NCBI GenBank assembly: GCA_949130485.1
Contig: OX422187.1
Location: forward strand, 9,140,205 to 9,204,204
From: Agelas oroides
Taxonomy: Eukaryota > Porifera > Demospongiae > Agelasida > Agelasidae
Reading direction: 5' to 3'
Length of the DNA: 64,000 nt
Under the pieces are notes generated by a model. The model worked only from the letters and a program-made list of their open reading frames with translations, searched no databases and was not told the DNA's origin. A program made the translations under genes and the position numbers. Positions 23,626 to 36,603 of the stretch are shown here, piece after piece. Within the stretch, counting starts at the first letter, position 1. Every line of letters begins with the position of its first letter.

Positions 23626-26600
23626 GTAGAGTGTGGTAGAGTAAGATAGAGTCGGGTCGAGCCAGGGTAGAGTGTTGTAGAGTGAGGTAGAGTCGGGGTG
23701 GAGTTTGGTAGAGTGAGGTAGAGTCTTGGTAGAGTGTGGTAGAGTGAGGTAGAGTCGGGTCAAGCCAGGGTAGAGTGTGGTAGGGTGAGGGAGAGTCGGG
23801 TTGAGCCAGGATAGAGTGTGGTAGAGTGAGGTGGAGTCGGGTCAAGCAAGGTTAGAGTGTGGTAGGGTGAGGGAGAGTCGGGTTGAGCCCGGATAGAGTG
23901 TGGTAGAGTGAGGTAGAGTCGGGGTAGAGTGTGGTAGAGTGAGGTAGAGTCAGGTCGAGCCTGGGGAGAGTGTGGTAGAGGAAGGTAGAGTCGGCTAGAG
24001 ACAGGATAGAGTTTGGTAGAGTGAGGTAGAGTCGGGTCTAGCCAGGGTAGTGTGTGGTAGAGTCGGGTCGAGCCAGGGTAGAGTGTTGTAGAGTGAGGTA
24101 GAGTCGGGGTGGAATGTGGTAGAGTGAGGTAGAGTCGGGATGGAGTGTGGTAGAGCGAGGTAGAGTCGGGTCAATCCAGGGTAGAGTGTGGTAGGGTGAC
24201 GTAGAGTCGGGTCGAGCCAGGGTAGAGTGTGATAGAGTGAGGTAGAGTCAGGCTAGAGTGTGGTAGAGTGAGGAAGAGTAGGGATAGAGTGTGGTAGAGT
24301 GAGGTAGAGTCTCGTCTAGCGAGGGTAGAGTGTGGTAGAGTGAGGTAGAGTCAGATCGAGCTAGGGTAGAGTGTGTTAGAGTGAGGTAGAGTCGGGATAG
24401 ACTGTGGTAGAGCGAGGTAGAGTCAGGTCGAGCAAGGGTAGAGTGTGGTAGAGTGAGGTAGAGTCAGGTCGAAACAGGGTAGAGTGTGGTACAGTGAGGT
24501 AGAGTCGGGTCGAGCCACGGTAGAGTGTGGTAGAGTGAGGTAGAGATGGGTCGAGCCAAGGTAGAGTGTGGTAGAGTGAGGTAGAGTCGGGTCGAGCCAG
24601 GGTAGAGTGTGGTAAAGTGAGGTAGAGTCGGGGTAGAGTGTGGTAGAGTAAGATAGAGTCGGGTCGAGCCAGGGTAGAGTGTTGTAGAGTGAGGTAGAGT
24701 CGGGGTGGAGTTTGGTAGAGTGAGGTAGAGTCTTGGTAGAGTGTGGTAGAGTGAGGTAGAGTCGGGTCAAGCCAGGGTAGAGTGTGGTAGGGTGAGGGAG
24801 AGTCAGGTTGAGCCAGGATAGAGTGTGGTAGAGTGAGGTAGAGTCGGGTCAAGCCAGGGTAGAGTGTGGTAGGGTGAGGGAGAGTCAGGTTGAGCCAGGA
24901 TAGAGTGTGGTAGAGTGAGGTAGAGTCTGGATAGAGTGTGGTAGAGTGAGGTGGAGTCGGGTCAAGCCAGGTTAGAGTGTGGTAGGGTGAGGGAGAGTCG
25001 GGTTGAGCCAGGATAGAGTGTGGTAGAGTGAGGTAGAGTCGGCGTAGAGTGTGGTAGAGTGAGGTAGAGTCAGGTCCAGCCTGGGGAGAGTGTGGTAGAG
25101 TAAGGTAGAGTCGGCTCGAGACAGGATAGAGTGTGGTAGAGTGAGGTAGAGTCGGGTCTAGCCAGGGTAGTGTGTGGTAGAGTCGGGTCGAGCCAGGGTA
25201 GAGTGTTGTAGAGTGAGGTAGAGTCGGGGTGGAATGTGGTAGAGTGAGGTAGAGTTGGGGTAGAGTGTGGTAGAGTGAGGTAGAGTAGGGGTAGAGTGTG
25301 GTAGAGTGAGGTAGAGTTGGCACAAGTCAGGGTAGAGTGTGGTAGAGTGAGGTAGAGTCGGGTCAATCCAGGGTAGAGTGTGGTTGGGTGAGGTAGAGAC
25401 GGGTCGAGCGAAGGCAGAGCGTGGTAGAGTGAGGTAGAGTCGGGTCGAGCTAGGGTGGAGTGTGGTAGAGTGAGGTAGAGTCGGGATGGAGTGTGGTAGA
25501 GCGAGATAGAGTCGGGTCAATCCAGGGTAGAGTGTGGTAGGGTGACGTAGAGCCGGGTCGAGCCAGGGTAGAGTGTGGTAGAGTCAGGTAGAGTCGGGTC
25601 GAGCTAGGGTAGAGTGTAGTAGAGTGAGGTAGAGTCAGGGTAGAAAGTGGTAGAGTGAGTTAGAGTTGGGGTAGAGTGTGGTAGAGTGAGGTAGAGTTGG
25701 CACAAGTCAGGGTAGAGTGTGGTAGAGTAAGGTAGAGTCGGGTCAATCCAGGGTAGAGTGTGGTAGGGTGAGGTAGAGACGGGTCGAGCGAAGGCAGAGC
25801 GTGGTAGAGTGAGGTAGAGTCGGGTCGAGCTAGGGTGGAGTGTGGTAGAGTGAGGTAGAGTCGGCATGGAATGTGGTAGAGCGAGGTAGAGTCGGGTCAA
25901 TCCAGGGTAGAGTGTGGTAGGGTGACGTAGAGCCGGGTCGAGCCAGGGTAGAGTGTGGTAGAGTCAGGTAGAGTCGGGTCGAGCTAGGGTAGAGTGTAGT
26001 AGAGTGAGGTAGAGTCAGGGTAGAGTGTGGTAGAGTGAGTTAGAGTTGGGTCAATCCAGGGTAGAGTGTCGTAGGGGAGGTACAGTCGGGTCGAGTCAGG
26101 GTAGAGAGTGATAGAGTGAGGTAGAGTAGGGTTGAGGCAGGGTAGAGTGTGGTAGAGTGAGGTAGAGTGTGGGAGAGTGAGGTAGAGTCGGGTAGAGCAA
26201 GGGTAGAGTGTGGTAGAGCGAGGTAGAGTCGGGTCAATCCAGGGTAGAGTGTGGTAGGGTGACGTAGAGTCGGGTCAAGCCAGGGTAGAGTGTGGTAGAG
26301 TCAGGTAGAATCGGGTAGAGCAAGGGTAGAGTGTGGTAGAGTAAGGTAGAGTAGGGCCGAGCAAGGGTAGAATGTGGTAGAGTGAGTTAGAGCAGCGTCT
26401 AGCCAGGGTAGTGTGTGGTAGGGTCGGGTCGAGGCAGGGTAGAGTGTTGTAGAGTGAGGTTGAGTCGGGATGGAGTGTGCTTGAGTGAGGTAGAGTCGGG
26501 GTAGAGTGTGGTAGAGTGAGGTAGAGTAGGGGTAGAGTGTGGTAGAGTGAGGTAGAGTTTGGACGAGTCAGGGTAGAGTGTGGTAGAGTGAGGTAGAGTG

Positions 26601-27352
26601 AAGCTAGAGTGTGGTAAAGTGACGTAGAGTCGGGTCGAGTCAGGGTAGAGAGTGGTAGAGTGAGGTAGAGTACAGTTGAGCCAGGGTAGAGTGTGGTAGA
26701 GTGAGGTAGGGTGTGGTAGAGTGAGATGGAGTCGGGTAGAGCAAGCGTAGAGTGTGGTAGAGTTAGGTAGAGTCGGGGTAGAGTGTGGTAGGGTGAGGTA
26801 CAGTCTGCTTTAGTCAGGGTAGAGTGTGGTAGAGTGAGGAAGTGTCATGTCGAGCCAGGGTAGAGTGTGGTAGAGTGAGGTAAAGTCGGTTCGAGACAGG
26901 GAAGAGTGTGGAAAAGTGAGGTAGAGTCGGGGTAGAGTGTGGTAGAGTGAGGTAGAGTTAGGTAGAGTCGGGGTAGAGTGTGGTAGGGTGAGGTAGAGTC
27001 TGCTTTAGCCAGGGTAGAGTGTGGTAGAGTGAGGAAGTGTCGTGTCGAGCCAGGTTAGAGTGTGGTAGAGTGAGGTAAAGTCGGTTCGAGACAGGGAAGA
27101 GTGTGGAAAAGTGAGGTAGAGTCGGGGTAGAGTGTGGTAGAGTGAGGTAGAGTTGAGGTAGAGTGTGGTAGAGTGAGGTAGAGTTGGGTCGAGCCAGGGT
27201 AGAGTGTGGTAGAGCGAGGTAGAGTTGGGGTAGAGTGTGGCAGAGTGTGGTAGAGTGAGGTAGAGTCGGGGTAGAGTGTGGTAGAGTGATGTAGACTCGG
27301 TGTAGAGTGTGGTAGAGAGAGGTAGAGTCGGGTCGAGCCAGGGTAGAGTGTG

Positions 27353-27901
27353 TTAGAGTGAGGTAGAGACCGGTCGAGCCATTGTAGAGTGTGGTACAGT
27401 GAGGTAGAGTCGGGTCGAGGAAGGGTAGAGTGCAGCAGAGTGAGGTAGAGTGTGGTAGAGTGAGATAGAGTAGTGTAGAGAAAGGGTAAACTGTGGTAGA
27501 GTGAGGTAGAGTCGGGGTAGAGTGGGGTAGAGTGAGGTAGAGTCGGGGTAGAGTGTGGTAGAGTGAGGTAGAGTAGGGGTAGAGTGTGGTAGAGTGAGAT
27601 ACAGTCGGGTTGAGCCAGGGTAGAGTGTGGTAGAGTGAGGTAGAGTCGGGGTAGACTGTGGTAGAGTGAGGTAGAGATGGGTCGAGCCAGGGTAGAGTGT
27701 GGTAGAGTCAGATAGAGTCGGGTCGAGCCAGGGTAGAGTGTGAGAGAGTGAAGTAGAGTCGGGTCTAGCCAGGTTAGTGTGAGGTAGAGTCTGGTCGAGC
27801 CAGGGTAGAGTGTTGTAGAGTGAGGTAGAGTCGGGGTGGAGTGTGGTAGAGTGAGGTAGAGTCGGGGTAGAGTTTGGTAGAGTGAGGTAGAGTAGGGTCA
27901 A
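27353..27901 (+). repeat. A-block core, copy 4 of 7
   Basis: First core of an A-block doublet. The next core starts 1850 bp downstream. Its counterpart in the 9251-bp duplication starts at 36604. Confidence 0.85.
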
Positions 27902-29202
27902 TACAGGGTAGAGTGTGGTAGGGTGAGGTAGAGTCGGGTCGAGCCAGGATAGAGTGTAGTAGAGTGAGGTAGAGTCGGGTCGAGCTAGGGTAGAGTGTGG
28001 TAGAGTGAGGTAGAGTCGGGATAGAGTGTGGTAGAGCGAGGTAGAGTCAGGTCGAGCAAGGGTAGAGTGTGGTAGAGTGAGGTAGAGTCGCGGAAGAGTG
28101 TGGTAGAGTGAGGTAGAGTCGGGTCGAGCCAGGGTAGAGTGTTGTAGAGTGAGGTAGAGTCGGGGTGGAGTTTGGTAGAGTGAGGTAGAGTCTTGGTAGA
28201 GTGTGGAAGAGTGAGGTAGAGTCGGGTCAAGCCAGGGTAGAGTGTGGTAGGGTGAGGGAGAGTCGGGTTGAGGCAGGATAGAGTGTGGTAGAGTGAGGTA
28301 GAGTCTGGATAGACTGTGGTAGAGGGAGGTGGAGTCGGGTCAAGCCAGGTTAGAGTGTGGTAGGGTGAGGGAGAGTCGGGGTGGAATGTGGGAGAGTGAG
28401 GTAGAGTTGGGGTAGAGTGTGGTAGAGTGAGGTAGAGTAGGGGTAGAGTGTGGTAGAGTGAGGTAGAGTTTGGACGAGTCAGGGTAGAGTGTCGTAGAGT
28501 GAGGTAGAGTGAAGCTAGTGTGTGGTAAAGTGACGTAGAGTGGGGTCGAGTCAGGGTAGAGAGTGGTAGAGTGAGGTAGAGTCGGGTAGAGCAAGCGTAG
28601 AGTGTGGTAGAGTTAGGTAGAGTCGGGGTAGAGTGTGGTAGGGTGAGCTAGAGTCTGCTTTAGCCAGGGTAGAGTGTGGTAGAGTGAGGAAGTGTCATGT
28701 CGAGCCAGGGTAGAGTGTGGTAGAGTGAGGTAAAGTCGGTTCGAGACAGGGAAGAGTGTGGAAAAGTGAGGTAGAGTCGGGGTAGAGTGTGGTAGAGTGA
28801 GGTAGAGTTAGGTAGAGTCGGGGTAGAGTGTGGTAGGGTGAGGTAGAGTCTGCTTTAGCCAGGGTAGAGTGTGGTAGAGTGAGGAAGTGTCGTGTCGAGC
28901 CAGGGTAGAGTGTGGTAGAGTGAGGTAAACTCGGTTCGAGACAGGGAAGAGTGTGGAAAAGTGAGGTAGACTCGGGGTAGAGTGTGGTAGAGTGAGGTAG
29001 AGTCGAGGTAGAGTGTGGTAGAGTGAGGTAGAGTTGGGTCGAGCCAGGGTAGAGTGTGGTAGAGCGAGGTAGAGTTGGGGTAGAGTGTGGCAGAGTGTGG
29101 TAGAGTGAGGTAGAGTCGGGGTAGAGTGTGGTAGAGTGATGTAGACTCGGTGCAGAGTGTGGTAGAGAGAGGTAGAGTCGGGTCGAGCCAGGGTAGAGTG
29201 TG

Positions 29203-29751
29203 TTAGAGTGAGGTAGAGACCGGTCGAGCCATTGTAGAGTGTGGTACAGTGAGGTAGAGTCGGGTCGAGGAAGGGTAGAGTGCAGCAGAGTGAGGTAGAG
29301 TGTGGTAGAGTGAGATAGAGTAGGGTAGAGAAAGGGTAAACTGTGGTAGAGTGAGGTAGAGTCGGGGTAGAGTGGGGTAGAGTGAGGTAGAGTCGGGGTA
29401 GAGTGTGGTAGAGTGAGGTAGAGTAGGGGTAGAGTGTGGTAGAGTGAGATACAGTCGGGTTGAGCCAGGGTAGAGTGTGGTAGAGTGAGGTAGAGTCGGG
29501 GTAGACTGTGGTAGAGTGAGGTAGAGATGGGTCGAGCCAGGGTAGAGTGTGGTAGAGTCAGATAGAGTCGGGTCGAGCCAGGGTAGAGTGTGAGAGAGTG
29601 AAGTAGAGTCGGGTCTAGCCAGGTTAGTGTGAGGTAGAGTCTGGTCGAGGCAGGGTAGAGTGTTGTAGAGTGAGGTAGAGTCGGGGTGGAGTGTGGTAGA
29701 GTGAGGTAGAGTCGGGGTAGAGTTTGGTAGAGTGAGGTAGAGTAGGGTCAA
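29203..29751 (+). repeat. A-block core, copy 5 of 7
   Basis: Second core of the doublet, 1850 bp after copy 4. The counterpart at 38454 lies exactly 9251 bp away and is nearly identical across the core. Confidence 0.85.
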
Positions 29752-32700
29752 TACAGGGTAGAGTGTGGTAGGGTGAGGTAGAGTCGGGTCGAGCCAGGAT
29801 AGAGTGTAGTAGAGTGAGGTAGAGTCGGGTCGAGCTAGGGTAGAGTGTGGTAGAGTGAGGTAGAGTCGGGATAGAGTGTGGTAGAGTGAGGTAGAGTCAG
29901 GTCGAGCAAGGGTAGAGTGTGGTAGAGTGAGGTAGAGTCGCGGAAGAGTGTGGTAGAGTGAGGTAGAGTCGGGTCAAGCCAGGGTAGAGTGTTGTAGAGT
30001 GAGGTAGAGTCGGGGTGGAGTTTGGTAGAGTGAGGTAGAGTCTTGGTAGAGTGTGGAAGAGTGAGGTAGAGTCGGGTCAAGCCAGGGTAGAGTGTGGTAG
30101 GGTGAGGGAGAGTCGGGTTGAGGCAGGATAGAGTGTGGTAGAGTGAGGTAGTGTCTGGATAGACTGTGGTAGAGGGAGGTGAAGTCGGGTCAAGCCAGGT
30201 TAGAGTGTGGTAGGGTGAGGGAGAGTCGGGTTGAGCCCGGATAGAGTGTGGTAGAGTGAGGTAGAGTCGGGGTGGAGTTTGGTAGAGTGAGGTAGAGTCT
30301 TGGTAGAGTGTGGTAGAGTGAGGTAGAGTCGGGTCAAGCAAGGGTAGAGTGTGGTAGGGTGAGGGAGAGTCGGGTTGAGGCAGGATAGAGTGTGGTAGAG
30401 TGAGGTAGAGTCTGGATAGAGTGTGGTAGAGGGAGGTGGAGTCGGGTCAAGCCAGGTTAGAGTGTGGTAGGGTGAGGGAGAGTCGGGTTGAGCCCGGATA
30501 GAGTGTGGTAGAGTGAGGTAGAGTCGGGGTAGAGTGTGGTAGAGTGAGATAGAGTCAGGTCCAGCCTGGGGAGAGTGTGGTAGAGTACGGTAGAGTCGGC
30601 TCGAGACAGGATAGAGTGTGGAAGAGTGAGGTAGAGTCGGGGTGGAATGTGGTAGAGTGAGGTAGAGTTGGGGTAGAGTGTGGTAGAGTGGGGTAGAGTA
30701 GGGGTAGAGTGTGGTAGAGTGAGGTAGAGTTTGGACGAGTCAGGGTAGAGTGTGGTAGAGTGAGGTAGAGTCGGGTCAAGCCAGGGTAGAGTGTGGTAGG
30801 GTGAGGTAGAGACGGGTCGAGCGAAGGCAGAGCGTGGTAGAGTGAGGTAGAGTCGGGTCGAGCTAGGGTGGAGTGTGGTAGAGTGAGGTAGAGTCGGGAT
30901 GGAGTGTGGTAGAGCGAGGTAGAGTCGGGTCAATCCAGGGTAGAGTGTGGTAGGGTGACGTAGAGTCGGGTCGAGCCAGGGTAGAGTGTGGTAGAGTCAG
31001 GTAGAGTCGGGTCGAGCTAAAATAGAGTGTAGTAGAGTAAGGTAGAGTCGGGGTAGAGTGAGGTAGAGTGAGGTAGAGTCGGGTCAATCCAGGGTAGAGT
31101 GTGGTAGGGTGACGTAGAGTCGGGTCGAGCCAGGGTAGAGTGTGGTAGAGTCAGGTAGAGTCGGGTCGAGCTAGGGTAGAGTGTAGTAGAGTGAGGTAGA
31201 GTCAGGGTAGAGTGTGGTAGAGTGAGTTAGAGTTGGGTCAATCCAGGGTAGAGTGTCGTAGGGGAGGTAGAGTCGGGTCGACCGAGGGTAGAGTGTGGTA
31301 GAGTGAGGTAGAGCCGGGTAGATCCACTATTGTAGAGTGTGGTAGAGTGAGGTACAGTCGGGTCGAGCCAGGGTAGAGAGTGATAGAGTGAGGTAGAGTA
31401 GGGTTGAGGCAGGGTAGAGTGTGGTAGAGTGAGGTAGAGTGTGGGAGAGTGAGGTAGAGTCGGGTAGAGCAACGGTAGAGTGTGGTAGAGTGAGGTAGAG
31501 TCGGGCTAGAGAGTGGTAGAGTGAGGTAGAGTCGGGTCGAGCCAGGGTAGAGTGTGGTAGAGTGAGTGAGAGTCGGGGTAGAGTGTGGTAGAGAGAGGTA
31601 GAGTAGGGTTGAGCAAGGGTAGAATGTGGTAGAGTGAGTTAGAGCAGTGTCTAGCCAGGGTAGTGTGTGGTAGGGTCGGATCGAGGCAGGGTAGAGTGTT
31701 GTAGAGTGAGGTTGAGTCGGGGTGGAGTGTGGTTGAGTGAGGTAGAGTCGGGGTAGAGTGTGGTAGGGTGAGGTAGAGTCGGGTCTAGGCAGGGTAGAGT
31801 GTGGTAGAGTGAGTTAGAGTCGGGACGAGCTAGGGTAGAGTGTAGTAGAGTGAGGTAGAGTCGGGAGAGAGTGTGGTAGAGCGAGGTAGAGTCAGGTCAA
31901 ACAAGGGTAGAGTGTGGTAGAGTGAGGTAGAGTCGGGTCGAGCCAGGGTAGAGGGTGGTAGAGTGAAGTAGAGTCGGGTCGAGCCAGGGTAGAGTGTGGT
32001 AGAGTGAGGTAGAGTCTGGTCGAGCCAGGGTAGAGTGTGGTAGAGTGAGGTAGAGTCGGGTCGAGACAGGGTAGAGTGTGGTAGAGTGAGGTACAGTCGG
32101 GTCAAGCCAGGATAGAGTGTGGTAGAGTGAGGTAGAGTCGGGGTAGAGTGTGGTAGAGGGAGGTATAGTCAGGGTAGAGTGTTGTAGAGTGAGGTAGAGT
32201 CGGGTCGAGCCAGGGTAGAGTGTGGTAGAGTGAGGTAGAGTCGGATTGAGCCAGGATAGAGTGTGGTAGAGTGAGGTAGAGTAGGGATAGAGTGTGGTAG
32301 AGCGAGGTAGAGTTGGGTCGAGCCATGGAAGAGTGTGGTAGAGTAGGGTAGAGTCGGGTCGAGTCAGGGTAGAGTGTGGTAGAGTGAGGTAGAGTCGGGT
32401 TGAGGTAGGGTAGAGTGTGGTAGAGTGAGGTAGAGTCGGCGTATAGTGTGGTAGAGAGAGGTAGAATAGGGTCGAGGCAGGGTAGAATGTTGTAGAGTGA
32501 GATAGAGTCGGGTCGAAACAGGGTAAAGTGTGGTATAGTGAGATAGAGTCGGGTCAAGCCAGGATAGAGTGTGGTGGAGTGAGGTAGAGTCGGGGTAGAG
32601 TGTGGTAGAGTAAGATAGTGTCGGGTCGAGCCAGGGTAGAGTGTGGTAGAGTGAGGTAGAGTCGGGTCAAGCCAGGGTAGAGTGTGGTAGGGTGAGGAAG

Positions 32701-35700
32701 TGTCGGGTTGGGCGAGGATAGAGTGTGGTAGAGTAAGGTAGAGTCGGGTCTAGCCAGGGTAGAGTGTGGTAGAGACACGTAGAGTCAGGTGTAGCCAGGG
32801 TAGAGTGTGGTAGAGTGAGGTAGAGTCGGGGTAGAGTGTGGTAGAGGGAGGAAGAGTATGGTCGAGCCAGGGTAGGATGGGGTAGAGTTAGTTAGAGTGG
32901 GGTCTAGCCATGGTAGAGTGTAGTAGAGTGAGGTAGAGTCGGGTCGAGACCGGGTAGAGTGTGGAAGACTGAGGTAGAGTCGGGGTAGAGTGTGGTAGGG
33001 GAGGTAGAGTCGGGGTAGAGTGCGGTAGAGTGAGGTAGAGTCGGGTCGAGCCAGGGTAGAGTGTGGTAGAGTGAGGTAGAGTCGGGGTAGAGTGTGGTAG
33101 AGTGAGGTAGAGTCGGGTCGAGCCAGGGTAGAGTGTGGTAGAGTGAGGTAGAGTATGGGTATAGTGTGGTAGAGAGAGGTAGAGTAGGGTCGAGCAACGG
33201 TAGAATGTGGTAGAGTGAGTTAGAGTAGTATCTAGCCAGGGTAGTGTGTGGTAGAGTCGGGTCGAGGCAGGGTAGAGTGTTGTAGAGTGAGGTTGAGTCG
33301 GGGTGGAGTGTGGTTGAGTGAGGTAGAGTCGGGGTAGAGTGTGGTAGAGTGAGGTAGAGTCGGGTCGAGCCAGGGTAGAGTGTGGTAGAGTGAGGTAGAG
33401 TAGGGGTATAGTGTGGTAGAGAGAGGTAGATTAGGGTCGAGCAAGGGTAGAATGAGGTAGAGTGAGTTAGAGTAGTATCTAGCGAGGGTAGTGTGTGGTA
33501 GAGTAGGGTCGAGGCAGGGTAGAGTGCTGTAGAGTGAGGTTGGGTCGGGGTGGAGTGTGGTTGAGTGAGGTAGAGGCGGGGTAGAGTGTGGTAGAGTGAG
33601 GTAGAGTTGGGTCAATCCAGGGTAGAGTGTGGTAGAGTGAGGTAGAGTCGCGGTAGAGTGTGGTACAGTGAGGTAGTGTCAGGTCGAGCCAGGGTAGAGT
33701 GTGGTAGAGTGAGGTTTAGCCTGGTCGAGTAAGGGTAAAGTGTGGTAGAGTGAGGTAGAGTCGAGTCGAGCCAGCGTAGAGTGTGGTAGAGTCGCTGTAG
33801 AGTGTGGTAGAGTGAGGTAGAGTCAGGTCGAGCCAGGGTAGAGTGTGGTAGAGTCGCTGTAGAGTGTGGAAGAGTGAGGTAGAGTCAGGTCGAGCCAGGG
33901 TAGAGTGTGGTAGAGTGAGGTAGAGTCGGGTCGAGACAGGGTAGAGTGTGGTAGAGTGAGGTAGAGTCGGGTCGAGCCAGGGTAGAGTGTGGTAGAGTGA
34001 GGTAGAGTCGGGGTAGAGTGTGGTAGAGTAAGATAGAGTCGGGTCGAGCCAGGGTAGAGTGTTGTAGAGTGAGGTAGAGTCGGGGTGGAGTTTGGTAGAG
34101 TGAGGTAGAGTCTTGGTAGAGTGTGGTAGAGTGAGGTAGAGACGGGTCAAGCCAGGGTAGAGTGCGGTAGGGTGAGGGAGAGTCGGGTTGAGCCAGGATA
34201 GAGTGTGGTAGAGTGAGGTGGAGTCGGGTCAAGCCAGGTTAGAGTGTGGTAGGGTGAGGGAGAGTCGGATTGAGCCCGGATAGAGTGTGGTAGAGTGAGG
34301 TAGAGTCGGGGTAGAGTGTGGTAGAGTGAGGTAGAGTCAGGTCGAGCCTGGGGAGAGTGTGGTAGAGGAAGGTAGAGTCGGCTAGAGACAGGATAGAGTG
34401 TGGTAGAGTGAGGTAGAGTCGGGTCTAGCCAGGGTAGTGTGTGGTAGAGTCGGGTCGAGCCAGGGTAGAGTGTTGTAGAGTGAGGTAGAATCGGGGTGGA
34501 ATGTGGTAGAGTGAGGTAGAGTTGGGGTAGAGTGTGGTAGAGTGAGGTAGAGTAGGGGTAGAGTGTGGTAGAGTGAGGTAGAGTTTGGACGAGTCAAGGT
34601 AGAGTGTGGTAGAGTGAGGTAGAGTCGGGTCAATCCAGGGTAGAGTGTGGTAGGGTGAGGTAGAGACGGGTCGAGCGAAGGCAGAGCGTGGTAGAGTGAG
34701 GTAGAGTCGGGTCGAGCTAGGGTGGAGTGTGGTAGAGTGAGGTAGAGTCGGGATGGAGTGTGGTAGAGCGAGGTAGAGTCGGGTCAATCCAGGGTAGAGT
34801 GTGGTAGGGTGACGTAGAGTCGGGTCGAGCCAGGGTAGAGTGTGATAGAGTGAGGTAGAGTCAGGCTAGAGTGTGGTAGAGTGAGGTAGAGTAGGGATAG
34901 AGTGTGGTAGAGTGAGGTAGAGTCTCGTCTAGCGAGGGTAGAGTGTGGTAGAGTGAGGTAGAGTCAGATCGAGCTAGGGTAGAGTGTGTTAGAGTGAGGT
35001 AGAGTCGGGATAGACTGTGGTAGAGCGAGGTAGAGTCAGGTCGAGCAAGGGTAGAGTGTGGTAGAGTGAGGTAGAGTCAGGTCGAACCAGGGTAGAGTGT
35101 GGTACAGTGAGGTAGAGTCGGGTCGAGCCACGTTAGAGTGTGGTAGAGTGAGGAAGAGTCGGGGTAGAGTGTGGTAGAGTGAGGTAGAGATGGGTCGAGC
35201 CAAGGTAGAGTGTGGTAGAGTGAGGTAGAGTCGGGTCGAGCCAGGGTAGAGTGTGGTAGAGTGAGGTAGAGTCGGGGTAGAGTGTGGTAGAGTAAGATAG
35301 AGTCGGGTCGAGCCAGGGTAGAGTGTTGTAGAGTGAGGTAGAGTCGGGGTGGAGTTTGGTAGAGTGAGGTAGAGTCTTGGTAGAGTGTGGTAGAGTGAGG
35401 TAGAGTCGGGTCAAGCCAGGGTAGAGTGTGGTCAAGCCAGGGTAGAGTGTGGTAGGGTGAGGGAGAGTCAGGTTGAGCCAGGATAGAGTGTGGTAGAGTG
35501 AGGTAGAGTCGGGTCAAGCCAGGGTAGAGTGTGGTAGGGTGAGGGAGAGTCAGGTTGAGCCAGGATAGAGTGTGGTAGAGTGAGGTAGAGTCTGGATAGA
35601 GTGTGGTAGAGTGAGGTGGAGTCGGGTCAAGCCAGGTTAGAGTGTGGTAGGGTGAGGGAGAGTCGGGTTGAGCTAGGATAGAGTGTGGTAGAGTGAGGTA

Positions 35701-36603
35701 GAGTCGGCGTAGAGTGTGGTAGAGTGAGGTAGAGTCAGGTCCAGCCTGGGGAGAGTGTGGTAGAGTAAGGTAGAGTCGGCTCGAGACAGGATAGAGTGTG
35801 GTAGAGTGAGGTAGAGTCGGGTCTAGCCAGGGTAGTGTGTGATAGAGTCGGGTCGAGCCAGGGTAGAGTGTTGTAGAGTGAGGTAGAGTCGGGGTGGAAT
35901 GTGGTAGAGTGAGGTAGAGTTGGGGTAGAGTGTGGTAGAGTGGGGTAGAGTGAGGTAGAGTCGGGTCAATCCAGGGTAGAGTGTGGTAGGGTGAGGTAGA
36001 GACGGGTCGAGCGAAGGCAGAGCATGGTAGAGTGAGGTAGAGTCGGGTCGAGCTAGGGTGGAGTGTGGTAGAGTGAGGTAGAGTCGGGATGGAGTGTGGT
36101 AGAGCGAGGTAGAGTCGGGTCAATCCAGGGTAGAGTGTGGTAGGGTGACGTAGAGCCGGGTCGAGCCAGGGTAGAGTGTGGTAGAGTCAGGTAGAGTCGG
36201 GTCGAGCTAGGGTAGAGTGTAGTAGAGTGAGGTAGAGTCAGGGTAGAGTGTGGTAGAGTGAGTTAGAGTTGGGTCAATCCAGGGTAGAGTGTCGTAGGGG
36301 AGGTAGAGTCGGGTCGACCGAGGGTAGAGTGTGGTAGAGTGAGGTAGAGCCGGGTAGATCCACTATTGTAGAGTGTGGTAGAGTGAGGTACAGTCGGGTC
36401 GAGTCAGGGTAGAGAGTGATAGAGTGAGGTAGAGTAGGGTTGAGGCAGGGTAGAGTGTGGTAGAGCGAGGTAGAGTTGGGGTAGAGTGTGGCAGAGTGTG
36501 GAAGAGTGAGGTAGAGTCGGGGTAGAGTGTGGTAGAGTGATGTAGACTCGGTGTAGAGTGTGGTAGAGAGAGGTAGAGTCGGGTCGAGCCAGGGTAGAGT
36601 GTG

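Larger units (their letters stand above)
20464..26400 (+). repeat. P-block, copy 2
   Basis: Follows copy 1 head to tail. It differs by a doubled segment at about 21024-21290 and by lacking the GGGTCGACCGAGGG piece just before TAGATCCACTATT (20839). Its 21.5-23.3 kb part recurs at offset 10346 in the 31-33.6 kb copy. Near 26.07 kb a second landmark region has lost TAGATCCACTATT. Confidence 0.78.
26400..30860 (+). repeat. A-block doublet (copies 4 and 5)
   Basis: Two A-blocks in tandem, with cores 1850 bp apart. At the TTTGGACGAG mark the offset between them is 1911 bp, so about 61 bp was lost or gained before the core. The downstream part carries the D- and P-type transition and recurs 9251 bp later. 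Confidence 0.82.
27200..36450 (+). repeat. 9251-bp composite duplication, first copy
   Basis: Joins an A-block doublet and one P-block. Offset 9251 holds without change from about 27.2 to 31.8 kb (for example 30457 with 39708, 31227 with 40478). The left edge lies near 27200, where similarity to 36451 fades, and the right edge is the junction near 36450. It shares its P part with 20.5-25.9 kb. Confidence 0.85.

Noticed and set aside
33713-33740. GGTTTAGCCTGG... variant as a tRNA or promoter box
   Set aside because: It resembles no full tRNA fold and its flanks are ordinary units. It recurs at 42851, 53644, 56800 and 63775 only as part of block copies.
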